Shown: piece after piece, positions 41,869-51,487 of the stretch | Layout: every line of letters begins with the position of its first letter | How positions within the stretch are numbered: position 1 is the first letter of the stretch | Assembly (NCBI RefSeq): GCF_039595395.1 | Contig: NZ_JBCNLP010000001.1 | Location: 3,162,001 to 3,226,000 of the forward strand | Length of the DNA stretch: 64,000 nt | From: Novosphingobium sp. | GTDB taxonomy: Bacteria; Pseudomonadota; Alphaproteobacteria; Sphingomonadales; Sphingomonadaceae | Direction: 5' to 3' | The notes under the pieces: generated by a model | What the model saw: only the letters and a program-made list of their open reading frames with translations | Databases searched by the model: none | Told to the model about the DNA's origin: nothing | Position numbers and translations under genes: made by a program

Positions 41869-44800
41869 ATGCTTGAAACCGACACGGGACGCCCGGACGC
41901 ATCCCCCGAGGAGCGCGCGCCCACCGTCTTTGCCCCCATCGCGCCCACCCCGGCCCTGCGCGAAGACGAACCCTACAGCCGCGACGAGCTGCTCCACGAG
42001 ATTTTCGAGGCCGCGCATGAACGCCACGCCTGGCGCCCCGCCCTGCGCATGCTGGTCGATGACCCCGAAAGCAGCCGCAAGCCCGACCTGACCTATGCCG
42101 AGCTGCGCCGCCGCGCCCTGCGTTTCGCCGACCAGTTGCGCGAGATGGGCATCAAGCGCGGCGACCGGGTGGTGATCTGCCTGCCGCGCGGGCTCGACCA
42201 GTATATGGCGATTCTGGGCACCTTGTGGGTCGGCGCCTGCTATGTGCCGGTCGACTGGACCTATCCGCAGGACCGCATCGACTATATCGCGCAGGACAGC
42301 GGCGCGGTGCTGGTCGTCACCGAGAGCGAACGCTCCGCCGCCATGCCGGTGCGGGTGCTGGAACTCGACACGATGCTGGGCGATCTGGCCGCGCATGAGG
42401 CGGTGGAGATCACCCGCGCCGACACCGGCGCCAGCCCCGAGGATCTTGCCTATATCATCTACACCTCGGGCACGACGGGGCGCCCCAAGGGGGTGATGAT
42501 CTCGCATCGCAACGCCTGCCATCTGGTGCGTTCGGAATGCGCGATTCTGGCGCTGGACCATACCGATCGGGTGTTCGGCGGCTTTAGTCTCGCCTTCGAC
42601 ATGTCGGTCGAGACGATGTGGAGCGCCTTTTTCGTCGGCGCCGAACTGCTGGTGGCCGACGAGGCGCTGGCCAAGGCGGGCCCCGATATGGCGGGCGTGC
42701 TGGCGGCAGAAAACCTCACTGTCTGGCATGTGGTCCCCTCGCTGCTCTCGCTGGTCGAGACGCCGATGCCCGCGCTGCGCCTGCTCAATCTGGGCGGCGA
42801 GGCCTGCCCGCCCGAGCTGGTCGATCGCTGGGCCCGCCCCGGCCTGCGCATGCTCAACACCTATGGCCCCACCGAAACCACGGTCACCGCGACATGGACC
42901 GAGGTGCAGCCGGGCCGCCGCGTCACCATCGGCAAGCCGCTGCCCGGTTACACCGCGTGGATCGTGGACGAGAAGCTGTGGCCGGTGCCTGCGGGCGCCG
43001 AGGGCGAGCTGGTGATCGGCGGGCCGGGCGTCGGGCCGGGCTATGTCGGGCGGCCTGATCTCACCGCCGACAAATTCGTGATGACGCCGTTTGATGGTCC
43101 GGATGGCAAGTCCGCGCTGATCTATCGCTCGGGCGATCTGGTGCGTCTGGATGCGGTGGGCGACATCGAGTTCATCGGCCGCATCGACACGCAGGTGAAG
43201 ATCCGTGGCTTCCGCATCGAACTGGGCGAGATCGAGGCGGTCATCGCCGAGGATCGCGCCGTGGCGCAGGCCGTCGTCCACCTCTTCAAGGATGAGGATG
43301 GCGCCGAATTTCTCGCCGCTTTCGTGGTGGCGCGCGGCGGGGCGGTGATCGATATCGAGGCCGCCAAGGCGCGGGTGAAGGAACGCCTGCCCAACTATAT
43401 GCGCCCCGCCGCCTACCAACTGCTGGACGCGCTTCCTACGTTGCCCGCCTCGGGCAAGGTGGACCGCAAGGCGCTGGTGCGCCCCGCCATGGCGGTGGCC
43501 GAGGATCGCGACACCGTCGCCCCCGCCACCCCGCTGGAGGAACAGCTCCACGCCATCTGGGCCGAGGCCTTTGCGCCGCAAAAAGTCTCCGTCACCGACG
43601 ATCTGTTTGAAGACCTTGGCGGCCATTCGCTGAAAGCCGCGCGTCTGGTCTCGGCGATCCGCAAGTCGAAGGGGCTGGCAGGGGTCTCGATTCAGGACCT
43701 TTACGCCGCCCCCACGATCCGCACTTTGGCCGCAAGGCTGCAGGACACGCTGGTCTCTGACGATCACGAAACCGAACCATATCACCGCATCGCCGCCTGG
43801 AAGCGCTGGCTGTGCTGGATCGCCCAGACCATCGCGCTGATCCCGATCTACACGGTGGCGGGGCTGCAATGGTTCTTCCCCTATGTCGCCTACACGCATC
43901 TGTCGGGCGATATGAGCCGGTTGCAGGCGCTGATGCTCAGCGGCCTGAGCTTTATCGCTATTCCGCCTTTGGCCATGCTGGCCTCGGTGCTGATCAAATG
44001 GCTGGTGGTGGGGCGGTTCAAGGCGGGCGACTATCCGCTGTGGGGCGCTTACTATTTCCGCTGGTGGTTCGTGCGCCGCTTCTCCGAGGTGATCGCCACG
44101 CCCTATCTGGCGGGCACGCCGATGATCCGCGCCTATTACCGCCTGCTGGGCGCCAAGGTGGGCAAGCGGGCCTTTATCGGGCGCGGCATCATCGACGTCG
44201 CCGATCTGGTGAGCATCGGCAATGATGCCGTCATCAGCGATCAGGCGATGCTGGCCACCAGCTCGGTGGAGCGCGGGCTGCTGCGGCTCGGTTCGGCCAC
44301 GCTGAAGGACGGCGCCATCGTCGGTTCGATGGCGGTGGTCGGGCGCAACAGCGTGATCGGCGAAGGCGCGGTGTTGGAAGACCTTTCAGCCCTCTCCATC
44401 GGCGCCACCATCCCGGCGGGCGAGCGCTGGAGCGGATCGCCCGCGAGCAAGATCGCGCAGGGGCTGGAGCGTCAGGCCGATGACAAGGCCGGGGCCATGG
44501 CCCGCATGCTGACGGCCTTTGCCCTGTCGCTGGCGGCGCTGATCCTGCCGATCGTCGCCATTCTGCCGATCGCGCCGGGCCTGATCGCCATGATCGAGAT
44601 CGACTGGAATTCGGACAGCTACACCTATCTGCTGCTGGCCCCCGGTCTGGCGGTGACTTACGTTATCCTGATGTGCGTGCTGACGGTGGTGGCCAAGCGG
44701 CTGTTTCTGGGCCGCGTCCATGCCGGGCGCTATTCGATCCACAGCTGGTTCTATGTGCGCTTCTGGTTCGTGCAGCAGATCAACGATCTGGCGCTGCGGC

Positions 44801-45903
44801 TGCTGCATCCGATCTATGCCACGCTCTATGTGGTGCCGTGGTATCGCGCGCTTGGCGTGAAGGTCGGGCGCCGCGCGGAGATCTCCACGGCGGCAGCCAT
44901 CGTCCCCGATCTGGTCGACATCGGCCCCGAAAGCTTTATCGCCGACGCTGTGCTGTTCGGCGCCGCGCGCGTGCAGCCCGGCGCCATCGAGCTGGCGCAT
45001 ACGCGCATCGGGCGCCGCAGCTTCATCGGCAATTCGGCGCTGCTGCCCAGTGGGGCGCAGATCGGCGATGGCGTGCTGATCGGCGTGCTTTCCACCCCGC
45101 CGCGCGATGGCGGAGCCAGCCAGCCCGACGGCACATGGTTCGGCTCGCCGCCGATTTCGCTGCCGGTGCGCCAGCAGGTCGCCGTCTTCGACGAGGGCGC
45201 GCGTTTCAACCCCGGCCCCCGGCTGGTGGCGACACGCCTTGCCATCGAGGCGGTGCGCGTCACCCTGCCGCTCACCCTGTTCCTCGCCTTCTTCGACCTG
45301 TTGCTCTCGGTGGTCGGCACGCTGGACGATCTGCGGCATGGCGGACGGCTGATCCTGATCGCCTTCCCCTTCCTCTACATCGGTTTCGCGCTGGCCTGCG
45401 GGCTTTCGGTGGTGCTGCTCAAATGGCTGGTGATGGGCCGCTACAAGCCCACCACCCAGCCGCTGTGGAGCACCTTCGTCTGGCGCACCGAACTCGTGAC
45501 CGCCACTTACGAAAACCTCGCCGTCTCCAACCTGCTGGAGCCCCTGCGCGGCACGCCATGGCTGCCCGCCTATCTGCGCCTGCTGGGCTGCAAGATCGGC
45601 AAGCGCTGCTATATGGACACCACCGATGTCACCGAACACGATCTGGTGCGGATCGGCGACGATGTGGCGCTCAACGATTTCGCGGGGCTGCAGACGCATC
45701 TCTTCGAGGACCGCGTGATGAAGGTGAGCGGCGTGGATGTGGGCGACCGTGCCACCATCGGCTCCTACGCCATCGTGCTTTACGATTCCGAGATCGGCGA
45801 GGATGCGCAATTGGGCGACCTCTCGGTGGTGATGAAGGGCGAGACCCTGCCCGCCGGCACAAGCTGGGAAGGTTCGCCCGCAAGGCTGGCCCGCGCCGAA
45901 TGA
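41869..45903 (+). CDS. Pls/PosA-family single-module NRPS (poly-amino-acid synthetase type)
   Basis: A 1344-residue membrane enzyme that should activate one amino acid and join copies of it. Residues about 25-530 form an adenylation domain (YIIYTSGTTGRPKGVM, FDMSVETMW, NTYGPTETTVTATW, YRSGDLVRLDAVGDIEFIGRID). A carrier domain follows with the pantetheine Ser near residue 587 (DLFEDLGGHSLKAARL). From about 645 there are three membrane-helix pairs, each followed by a left-handed beta-helix acyltransferase-like domain, the TM-C1-TM-C2-TM-C3 layout of epsilon-poly-lysine synthetase. There is no condensation or thioesterase domain. Selectivity residues by alignment to PheA read D-M-E-H-N-G-T-V-T-K. 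AGGGAG before 41869 favours this start over 41845. A PPTase overlaps the end. Confidence 0.9.
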   Translation: MLETDTGRPDASPEERAPTVFAPIAPTPALREDEPYSRDELLHEIFEAAHERHAWRPALRMLVDDPESSRKPDLTYAELRRRALRFADQLREMGIKRGDRVVICLPRGLDQYMAILGTLWVGACYVPVDWTYPQDRIDYIAQDSGAVLVVTESERSAAMPVRVLELDTMLGDLAAHEAVEITRADTGASPEDLAYIIYTSGTTGRPKGVMISHRNACHLVRSECAILALDHTDRVFGGFSLAFDMSVETMWSAFFVGAELLVADEALAKAGPDMAGVLAAENLTVWHVVPSLLSLVETPMPALRLLNLGGEACPPELVDRWARPGLRMLNTYGPTETTVTATWTEVQPGRRVTIGKPLPGYTAWIVDEKLWPVPAGAEGELVIGGPGVGPGYVGRPDLTADKFVMTPFDGPDGKSALIYRSGDLVRLDAVGDIEFIGRIDTQVKIRGFRIELGEIEAVIAEDRAVAQAVVHLFKDEDGAEFLAAFVVARGGAVIDIEAAKARVKERLPNYMRPAAYQLLDALPTLPASGKVDRKALVRPAMAVAEDRDTVAPATPLEEQLHAIWAEAFAPQKVSVTDDLFEDLGGHSLKAARLVSAIRKSKGLAGVSIQDLYAAPTIRTLAARLQDTLVSDDHETEPYHRIAAWKRWLCWIAQTIALIPIYTVAGLQWFFPYVAYTHLSGDMSRLQALMLSGLSFIAIPPLAMLASVLIKWLVVGRFKAGDYPLWGAYYFRWWFVRRFSEVIATPYLAGTPMIRAYYRLLGAKVGKRAFIGRGIIDVADLVSIGNDAVISDQAMLATSSVERGLLRLGSATLKDGAIVGSMAVVGRNSVIGEGAVLEDLSALSIGATIPAGERWSGSPASKIAQGLERQADDKAGAMARMLTAFALSLAALILPIVAILPIAPGLIAMIEIDWNSDSYTYLLLAPGLAVTYVILMCVLTVVAKRLFLGRVHAGRYSIHSWFYVRFWFVQQINDLALRLLHPIYATLYVVPWYRALGVKVGRRAEISTAAAIVPDLVDIGPESFIADAVLFGAARVQPGAIELAHTRIGRRSFIGNSALLPSGAQIGDGVLIGVLSTPPRDGGASQPDGTWFGSPPISLPVRQQVAVFDEGARFNPGPRLVATRLAIEAVRVTLPLTLFLAFFDLLLSVVGTLDDLRHGGRLILIAFPFLYIGFALACGLSVVLLKWLVMGRYKPTTQPLWSTFVWRTELVTATYENLAVSNLLEPLRGTPWLPAYLRLLGCKIGKRCYMDTTDVTEHDLVRIGDDVALNDFAGLQTHLFEDRVMKVSGVDVGDRATIGSYAIVLYDSEIGEDAQLGDLSVVMKGETLPAGTSWEGSPARLARAE

Positions 45904-46547
45904 GGGACGCGGTGTGGCATGTCGGCGGGCTGGAAGGCCTGCCGCATGCTGTGGATGGCCCGCTGGTCTGGCGGGTTCGGCTGGATGACCCCGAGGCGGC
46001 GGCATGGGCGCGCGGCGCGGCGCTGCGGCCCGAGGATCTGCGCGATCTGGCGGGGCGGCCTCAGGCGGCGATGCGCGGGGTTCGACGGCAGTTGACCCGT
46101 GTGCTGTTGGCCCGTGTAGCGGGATGCCATCCCGATGCGATTGCTTTCGTGCGCGGGGAGGCTGGCGAGCCTCTCGTGCAGGCGCCTCAAGGCTGGTTCA
46201 TCAGCATAGCCGGGCGCTGGCCCCATGCGCTGATCGGCGTGGCGCGCCAGCCGCTGGGCGTGGATATCGAGCCCGAAGATGCCCCTCCCCCGCCGCCTGA
46301 CGCCCTGACGCAAGGCGAGCGCGAGGCCTTGGCCGGGGCCAGCGATGCCATTCTGGTCAGCCGCTGGGCCGCCAAGGAAGCCCATGCCAAGGCGCTGGGC
46401 ATCGCCTCAAGACTGGAGGGCAGCGATATTCATACGTGGCTGGATGGGGGCGTGTTGCGAGCCCGTTCGACGGGGGGCGAGACCATCATCCGGTTACGTC
46501 GTCAGGATGGGTTGGTCTGTGCCCTCGCCCTGCCTAGAAGACCTTGA
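45900..46547 (+). CDS. 4'-phosphopantetheinyl transferase, Sfp/EntD type
   Basis: Moves phosphopantetheine from CoA to the carrier-domain serine of the preceding synthetase. The 215-residue protein has the diagnostic Mg-binding GVDIEPED and WAAKEAHAKALG motifs, with an FISIAGRWPHALIGVA tract before them where Sfp-type proteins have the SHS region; the His there is displaced. The ATG overlaps the synthetase stop (ATGA), so the two are translationally coupled and form a self-sufficient pair. The last 14 bp overlap the 3' end of the convergent glycosidase. It could also serve other carrier proteins in the cell. Confidence 0.88.
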   Translation: MRDAVWHVGGLEGLPHAVDGPLVWRVRLDDPEAAAWARGAALRPEDLRDLAGRPQAAMRGVRRQLTRVLLARVAGCHPDAIAFVRGEAGEPLVQAPQGWFISIAGRWPHALIGVARQPLGVDIEPEDAPPPPPDALTQGEREALAGASDAILVSRWAAKEAHAKALGIASRLEGSDIHTWLDGGVLRARSTGGETIIRLRRQDGLVCALALPRRP

Positions 46548-48582
46548 TTTCGCCCACATTCAGCGTGGTGCCCGGCGCTTTGTCGAAGCTGATCTTCAAC
46601 GCGCTGACCGCCTCGCCCGGCAGGGTGATGTGCTGGATGGTGCCGCCATCGGGGCGCAAAGTGGCCAGCTTGCGCCCACCCGTCCAGACGGTGATCATGC
46701 GCGGCGCGGCATGGCCCTCGCCCGGCACGAAGGCCAGTTCCATCGCGCGGGGGCGGATAGGCTTTTCGAAAGTCAGACTGACCCATTCGCTGGCGCTGTC
46801 CTTCGCCGACACCCAGCCATTGGGCAGCTCGCGGAAAAAGCTGATCCGCCCGTCGACAAGCTGATGCAGCTTTTCAGGCTCCGCCCCGCTGGAGGCCGCG
46901 ACATGCGGCCAGCCATCGCGCAGCAATTGCACCGCCAGATCGACAGGATGCGCCTGCTCTGCATTGGCCACGCGCGGCACGGCCAGCTCCAGCCGCCCCA
47001 GCGATGATGCCTGCCCGGCAAGGCGCCCGTCGAGATACGCCTTCAGCCCCTTGCCCGCATGGAAATGGCTGCCGCTGCGATCATAAGTCACCGTCAGCAG
47101 ATGGCCGTGATAGGGCAGATCCTGCAGCGCGAACCAGTCCGGCCCCTCGCCCTGCGCGATCAGCGGGTCGAGCACCAGCCGGTCGTCCGCCGAGGGGATC
47201 AGCCCGACCAGCCCCGTCACCACCAGATCGTTGAAGCCGGAATGGAAATAGTGATGGCTGCGCGCCAGCCCGACAATGGGCTTGCCGCTGTCGGGCTCGT
47301 AATCCTCTTCCAGATCGAGGCGGCCATCGGCTTGCCTGTGCATCTCGGCATATTGGCTCAGCAAGCGCCAGTATTCGCCCCGCGCCACCGGAGCATCCGC
47401 GCCGCGATCATGCATCATCGCGGCCAGCGCCATCAGCGCCTGCGTGGTCTGGAAGGGCCAGATAGGACCGTTCCACTGGCATTCGCGCAGGCCGGTCTCC
47501 TTGTCATAGCGATATTGCCGCATGTAATAGCGGTAGGAAGGCTCGGCGGTGCGCAGGCCCTTGGGGCCGCCCAGTTCGTCGGGCTTCAGCAAATGCTGCC
47601 ATGCCGCGTCATAGCCTTTGTCGCTGCCCACCACGCCGTAAGCCCAGGGCAGATAGCCGACCAGCTCGCGCCCGTCGATCTGGTCCCAGGCCTTCACGAA
47701 AGCATTGCTGTCGCGGTAACGGTCCACGAAATGGGTGAGGCCGGGGCTCCACAGATCGGCCAGCATGCGGCCGCGCAGCGCATCGGCCTTGTCGGCATAG
47801 ATCCGTGCCTGCTCCGGCTGCCCGGCCAGCGCCGCGATCCGGCTGATCGCCCGCGCATTGGCCACCATATAGGCGTTGATCGAGGGCCGGAACGCATCGC
47901 CCCCGCGAAACCCGTCCTGCCCGCCCGAGGCATTGATCGAGGCGACCGAATATTCCGTGGCGTCGAGCAAAGGCTCGATCCAGTAGAGGCCGCGCGTCTT
48001 GTCGAAATGGTCGTCCCACTCGCCATAGATGCGCTGCATGGCAGCCAGATAGCGCGTCACCGCCGCCCTATCCCCATCGACCAGATAGCGGCCCCAGACA
48101 GCGTCCGCGATGGCCTCGCTGAAGTGCCGGTCATTGCCGCCATGGGCGTAGAGATAGTCGATGTAGTCGCCGGCAAAGCGGCGTTGGCGCAGCCAGCGCC
48201 CTTCCGCGATATGGAAGCCGCTGGCGTCGTTCAGCCCGGCCCATGGCTCGCGCTGCCAGCCCACATCGTCGAAGAATTCGGTGGTGAGATAGCCCTGCGC
48301 GCCCGTGTCGCGCTGATGCGCGCGGTAGATCGCCCAGCGATAGTACCAGACGTCATCAAGCTGCGGGTCGGAACTGGCGAAGAGCGGGATGTTGCCCGCA
48401 TACCAGGCCGCATCCCCGCCATAGCGTTTGGCCAGCACCGCCTGCGTATCGAGCGGCGCGGCAGGCGTGCCCGCCGCCCCGGCAGCTTGCGGCAACAGAA
48501 TCAGGGCGGCAGCGGCCAGTGCTGCCGCCCTGATCCGGCCTCGAAGGAGAACGAGGCCGGAGGGAAAGCGCGATGTCCTCAT
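46534..48582 (-). CDS. Exported (alpha/alpha)6-type glycoside hydrolase, GH63/MGH1-like
   Basis: About 682 residues with a signal peptide (RIRAAALAAAALILLPQAAGAAG). The catalytic region (about 60-500) is an (alpha/alpha)6 barrel of the MGH1/GH63 type: TTEFFDDVGWQREPWAGLN, YWIEPLLDATEYSV, and QWNGPIWPFQTTQALMALAA with the WNGPxWP motif typical of this clan. The C-terminal 130 residues (GEAVSALKISFDKAPGTTLNVGEI) look like an F5/8-type carbohydrate-binding beta-sandwich. The start at 48582 lies 7 bp after the receptor stop, so it is co-transcribed with the TonB receptor. It probably trims arabinose-containing side chains, but the exact linkage cannot be read from sequence. Longer upstream frame is an artefact of overlap with the receptor gene. 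Confidence 0.8.
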   Translation of the reverse strand: MRTSRFPSGLVLLRGRIRAAALAAAALILLPQAAGAAGTPAAPLDTQAVLAKRYGGDAAWYAGNIPLFASSDPQLDDVWYYRWAIYRAHQRDTGAQGYLTTEFFDDVGWQREPWAGLNDASGFHIAEGRWLRQRRFAGDYIDYLYAHGGNDRHFSEAIADAVWGRYLVDGDRAAVTRYLAAMQRIYGEWDDHFDKTRGLYWIEPLLDATEYSVASINASGGQDGFRGGDAFRPSINAYMVANARAISRIAALAGQPEQARIYADKADALRGRMLADLWSPGLTHFVDRYRDSNAFVKAWDQIDGRELVGYLPWAYGVVGSDKGYDAAWQHLLKPDELGGPKGLRTAEPSYRYYMRQYRYDKETGLRECQWNGPIWPFQTTQALMALAAMMHDRGADAPVARGEYWRLLSQYAEMHRQADGRLDLEEDYEPDSGKPIVGLARSHHYFHSGFNDLVVTGLVGLIPSADDRLVLDPLIAQGEGPDWFALQDLPYHGHLLTVTYDRSGSHFHAGKGLKAYLDGRLAGQASSLGRLELAVPRVANAEQAHPVDLAVQLLRDGWPHVAASSGAEPEKLHQLVDGRISFFRELPNGWVSAKDSASEWVSLTFEKPIRPRAMELAFVPGEGHAAPRMITVWTGGRKLATLRPDGGTIQHITLPGEAVSALKISFDKAPGTTLNVGEIKVF

Positions 48583-48589
48583 CACGGAT

Positions 48590-51424
48590 TTACTGGAACG
48601 AATAACGGACCCCCAAGGCAAAGGTGCGCGACAGCAGCGTGGTGCCAAGGTTGTACTGCTGCGCATTCCCCTTGTCCCCATACTTGTAATAGGTCTGCTG
48701 CACCGCATTGAGCAGGTTCACCGCATCGAAGGTCGCGGCCAGATTCTTGGTGACCTTATAGGTCAACTGAGCATCGAGGCTGCTTTCGGGGGTGCGCCAC
48801 ACGCCGATGGGGTTGGCAAACAGCCGCGCCTCATTGCTGGCCAGGAAGGCCGAGCGCCAGACATAGGACAGGCGCGCGCCAATCGGGCCACGCTCATAGG
48901 CGCCGGTCACGTTGAAGCTGTACTTCGACACACCGAAGAAGGCGCTGGTGCTCTGGCCGATCACATGGCCCGCGCCATCGTCGAGCGGGATGTTCTGGCT
49001 GGAATCGAGCGCCGTGAAGCTGCCCTGCACGCCCAGACCCTTGAGCAGACCCGGCAGCTTCTGCGGGAAGAAGGTGAAGCCCACTTCCGCGCCCTGCAGC
49101 TTGCCGTTCGAGGCATTCTGCGGCTGGGTCACCACAAAGCTGGTGGTGTTCAGCCCCGTGCCGTTGATCGTCACGCGGTTGGTCAGCGGCACCACCAGGC
49201 CCTGCACGTCGCGGCGGAACAGCGTGGTGTAGAAGGCGCTGCCGCGCGCGAAATACCATTCCAGCGCAAGGTCATAGTTGGTCGAGGTGGTCGGCTTGAG
49301 ATTGGCATTGCCCGCCGAGCCGCTGCCATAGCCCACCTTGGTCAGATCGCCCGTGAGGTTATAGGCCGGGTTGAGGTCACCGAAGTTGGGACGGCGCAGC
49401 GTCTGGCCGTAGTTGAAGCGCAGCTTCAGCTTGTCGGTCAGATCATAGCGCAGCGTGGCGCTGGGCAGGAAGCGCTGGGTGTTCACGCTGGCGTTGGTAT
49501 GGGCCAGGGTATACTGGTCGGTGAAGTCCAGCTTGGTGTTCACGCTGGTGAAGCGCACACCGCCCTGAACCTTGAGCGGACGCCCGAACAGGCTCACCTC
49601 ACCATCGGCCATGCCATAGAGCGAGAAGGTCCGCTCATCGACATTGAAGACATTGGTGTAGCTGAGCTGGTCGCTGGTCTTGAAGGCCGGGAAGGCCGAG
49701 TGATACAGCGAACGGATCTGGTCCTGGTTCTGATAGACCCAATAGCCGCTCGGCAGGGTCCAGCTCGTGGGCACATTGGCGCGGTTGTCGAAGAAGCCCT
49801 GCGTGGTGAACAGCGCGCCGCTGCCCAGCGTGGTCAGCGACTGGCCCAGCGAATCCGTGCTCTGCTGGCGGATGTAATCGCTGGCGGTGCGATCGTCATA
49901 GCGGAAGCCCAGCTCGATGCGGCGCAGCAGGCCTTCGTCCCACTCATTGTGGCCTTTGAGCGTCGCGGTGACCGCGCCGCCCTTGTTGCGCTCGCCATTG
50001 TCATAGAGCTGCGCCAGATTCCACGCCGCCGGATTGGTGAGCTGGCTCTGGTCGGTGAAGCTGTAGGAGGGGATGCCGCCGCCCGAGTTGAAATCGACAT
50101 TGATGCCCTGCGCCGTGCGATCGGTGCGCAGCGCCATGAAGGCGGTCTTGTACTTGCTGTCCTGATAGGCGACGTCGGCCTCGATCTTGCCGGCCTTGCC
50201 CACGTCCCACTTGGCGTTCAGGCCATAGAGGAAGCTGTCGGTCTGGCTCTTGGTGTAGTCCGCGCTGTTGAAGCCATAGACCTGCCCCGCATAGCGCGAC
50301 TTGATGATGTTGGTGCCGGGATAGAGCGTGAAATCCTTGGTGACGTCGCTGTCGAGCGCGCCCCAATAGTCCACGAAACTGAACATCATGGCGTTGTAGG
50401 TTTCGCCGCGGAAACCGTTGTAGAAGAACTCCGCCGTGTAGGTCGAACGGTCGTTGGGCGCCCACTGGAAGGCGACATTGACCGCCGGACGCTCACGCTT
50501 GCCATAAAGGTCGGTCGAGAAAATCGCGTCACGCGAGAGGTAATAGGGCGTGGCGACGCCATTGCTCGAAATGGTTGCGCCCGGCGTGGTGGACAGGCCC
50601 GCATCCTGGCCCGGCTGCCAGTTCTGGTTGCCGTCGCCGGGGAAGATGCGCTGCAGCGGGGTGAGGCCCGAACCGGCAGGCGGGTTCTGGGTGGCGAAGG
50701 GCACGAAGGCACCCGCTGTCACCGCCATGTCGCGGTATTTGGTACGACTATAGCTGCCGTTCACCAGCACGCCGATCTCACCGATATCGGTGGTCCAGCG
50801 CTTGGAGATCAGCGCCGAGACGTTGGGATTGTAGCTGCCCGCCTGCTGGTTGTAGATGCCGCGCGCCTGCGCCGAGAAGGCGAAATCCTTGAAGTCGAAG
50901 GGGCGGCGGGTCTGCACGTCGATCTGGCCGGCTAGGCCGGTTTCAAGCTGGTCGGCGGCGCGGGTCTTGTAGACATCGACCTGGCGGATAAGGTTCGACG
51001 AGAGATCCTGCAGCGCGAAGGACTGGCCGTCCGAGGTGAAGATGTTGCGCCCGTTCAGCGTGGTCAACGCATCGGTCAGGCCACGGATCGAGATGGCGGA
51101 CGCCTCGCCGCCGGTGCGGTTGGTGACCTGGATGCCGGTGACGCGCTGCAGCGCCTCGATCACATTGTTGTCGGGCAGCTTGCCCACGTCCTCGGCGACC
51201 ACGGAATCGACGATCTGCACCGAGGTGCGACGGACCTTGAGCGCCCCCTCGATCGAGGCGCGCACGCCGGTCACCACGATGTCGGCGGCATCGCTCTGGG
51301 CGCCGGACTGGGGCGCGGCGACGGGGGCAGCGCCCGCGTCAGCGGTTTGCGCGTGAGCCGGCGTGACCAGAGCCAGCACCCCGAAGGAGGCCGAGCACAG
51401 CACAGCGTTGCGGAAAGATTTCAT
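48590..51424 (-). CDS. TonB-dependent receptor for arabino-oligosaccharides
   Basis: A 944-residue outer-membrane transporter. Signal peptide MKSFRNAVLCSASFGVLALVTPAHAQ, then the linker and TonB box (DAADIVVTGVRASIEGALKVRR), a pattern typical of carbohydrate receptors of the Caulobacter/sphingomonad group. The plug (about 60-190) has VAEDVGKLPDNNVIEALQRVTGIQVTNR and IRGLTDALTTLNGRNIFT. The barrel ends in TFALGVRYSFQ with a terminal aromatic pair. GGAGGG eight bases upstream supports 51424. It heads a two-gene unit with the glycosidase, next to GH43/GH51 arabinanases, so arabinan fragments are the likely ligand (inferred). Confidence 0.92.
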   Translation of the reverse strand: MKSFRNAVLCSASFGVLALVTPAHAQTADAGAAPVAAPQSGAQSDAADIVVTGVRASIEGALKVRRTSVQIVDSVVAEDVGKLPDNNVIEALQRVTGIQVTNRTGGEASAISIRGLTDALTTLNGRNIFTSDGQSFALQDLSSNLIRQVDVYKTRAADQLETGLAGQIDVQTRRPFDFKDFAFSAQARGIYNQQAGSYNPNVSALISKRWTTDIGEIGVLVNGSYSRTKYRDMAVTAGAFVPFATQNPPAGSGLTPLQRIFPGDGNQNWQPGQDAGLSTTPGATISSNGVATPYYLSRDAIFSTDLYGKRERPAVNVAFQWAPNDRSTYTAEFFYNGFRGETYNAMMFSFVDYWGALDSDVTKDFTLYPGTNIIKSRYAGQVYGFNSADYTKSQTDSFLYGLNAKWDVGKAGKIEADVAYQDSKYKTAFMALRTDRTAQGINVDFNSGGGIPSYSFTDQSQLTNPAAWNLAQLYDNGERNKGGAVTATLKGHNEWDEGLLRRIELGFRYDDRTASDYIRQQSTDSLGQSLTTLGSGALFTTQGFFDNRANVPTSWTLPSGYWVYQNQDQIRSLYHSAFPAFKTSDQLSYTNVFNVDERTFSLYGMADGEVSLFGRPLKVQGGVRFTSVNTKLDFTDQYTLAHTNASVNTQRFLPSATLRYDLTDKLKLRFNYGQTLRRPNFGDLNPAYNLTGDLTKVGYGSGSAGNANLKPTTSTNYDLALEWYFARGSAFYTTLFRRDVQGLVVPLTNRVTINGTGLNTTSFVVTQPQNASNGKLQGAEVGFTFFPQKLPGLLKGLGVQGSFTALDSSQNIPLDDGAGHVIGQSTSAFFGVSKYSFNVTGAYERGPIGARLSYVWRSAFLASNEARLFANPIGVWRTPESSLDAQLTYKVTKNLAATFDAVNLLNAVQQTYYKYGDKGNAQQYNLGTTLLSRTFALGVRYSFQ

Positions 51425-51487
51425 TGAGACACCCTCCATGAACCATAACCCCTTTGGGGCTTTTTAGTCTAACTATTGAATCGCGAT

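Noticed and set aside
44673..45899. Upstream extension of the PPTase frame inside the synthetase gene
   Set aside because: The frame is open by chance within the synthetase coding region. The real start is the ATGA overlap at 45900, after which PPTase motifs appear.
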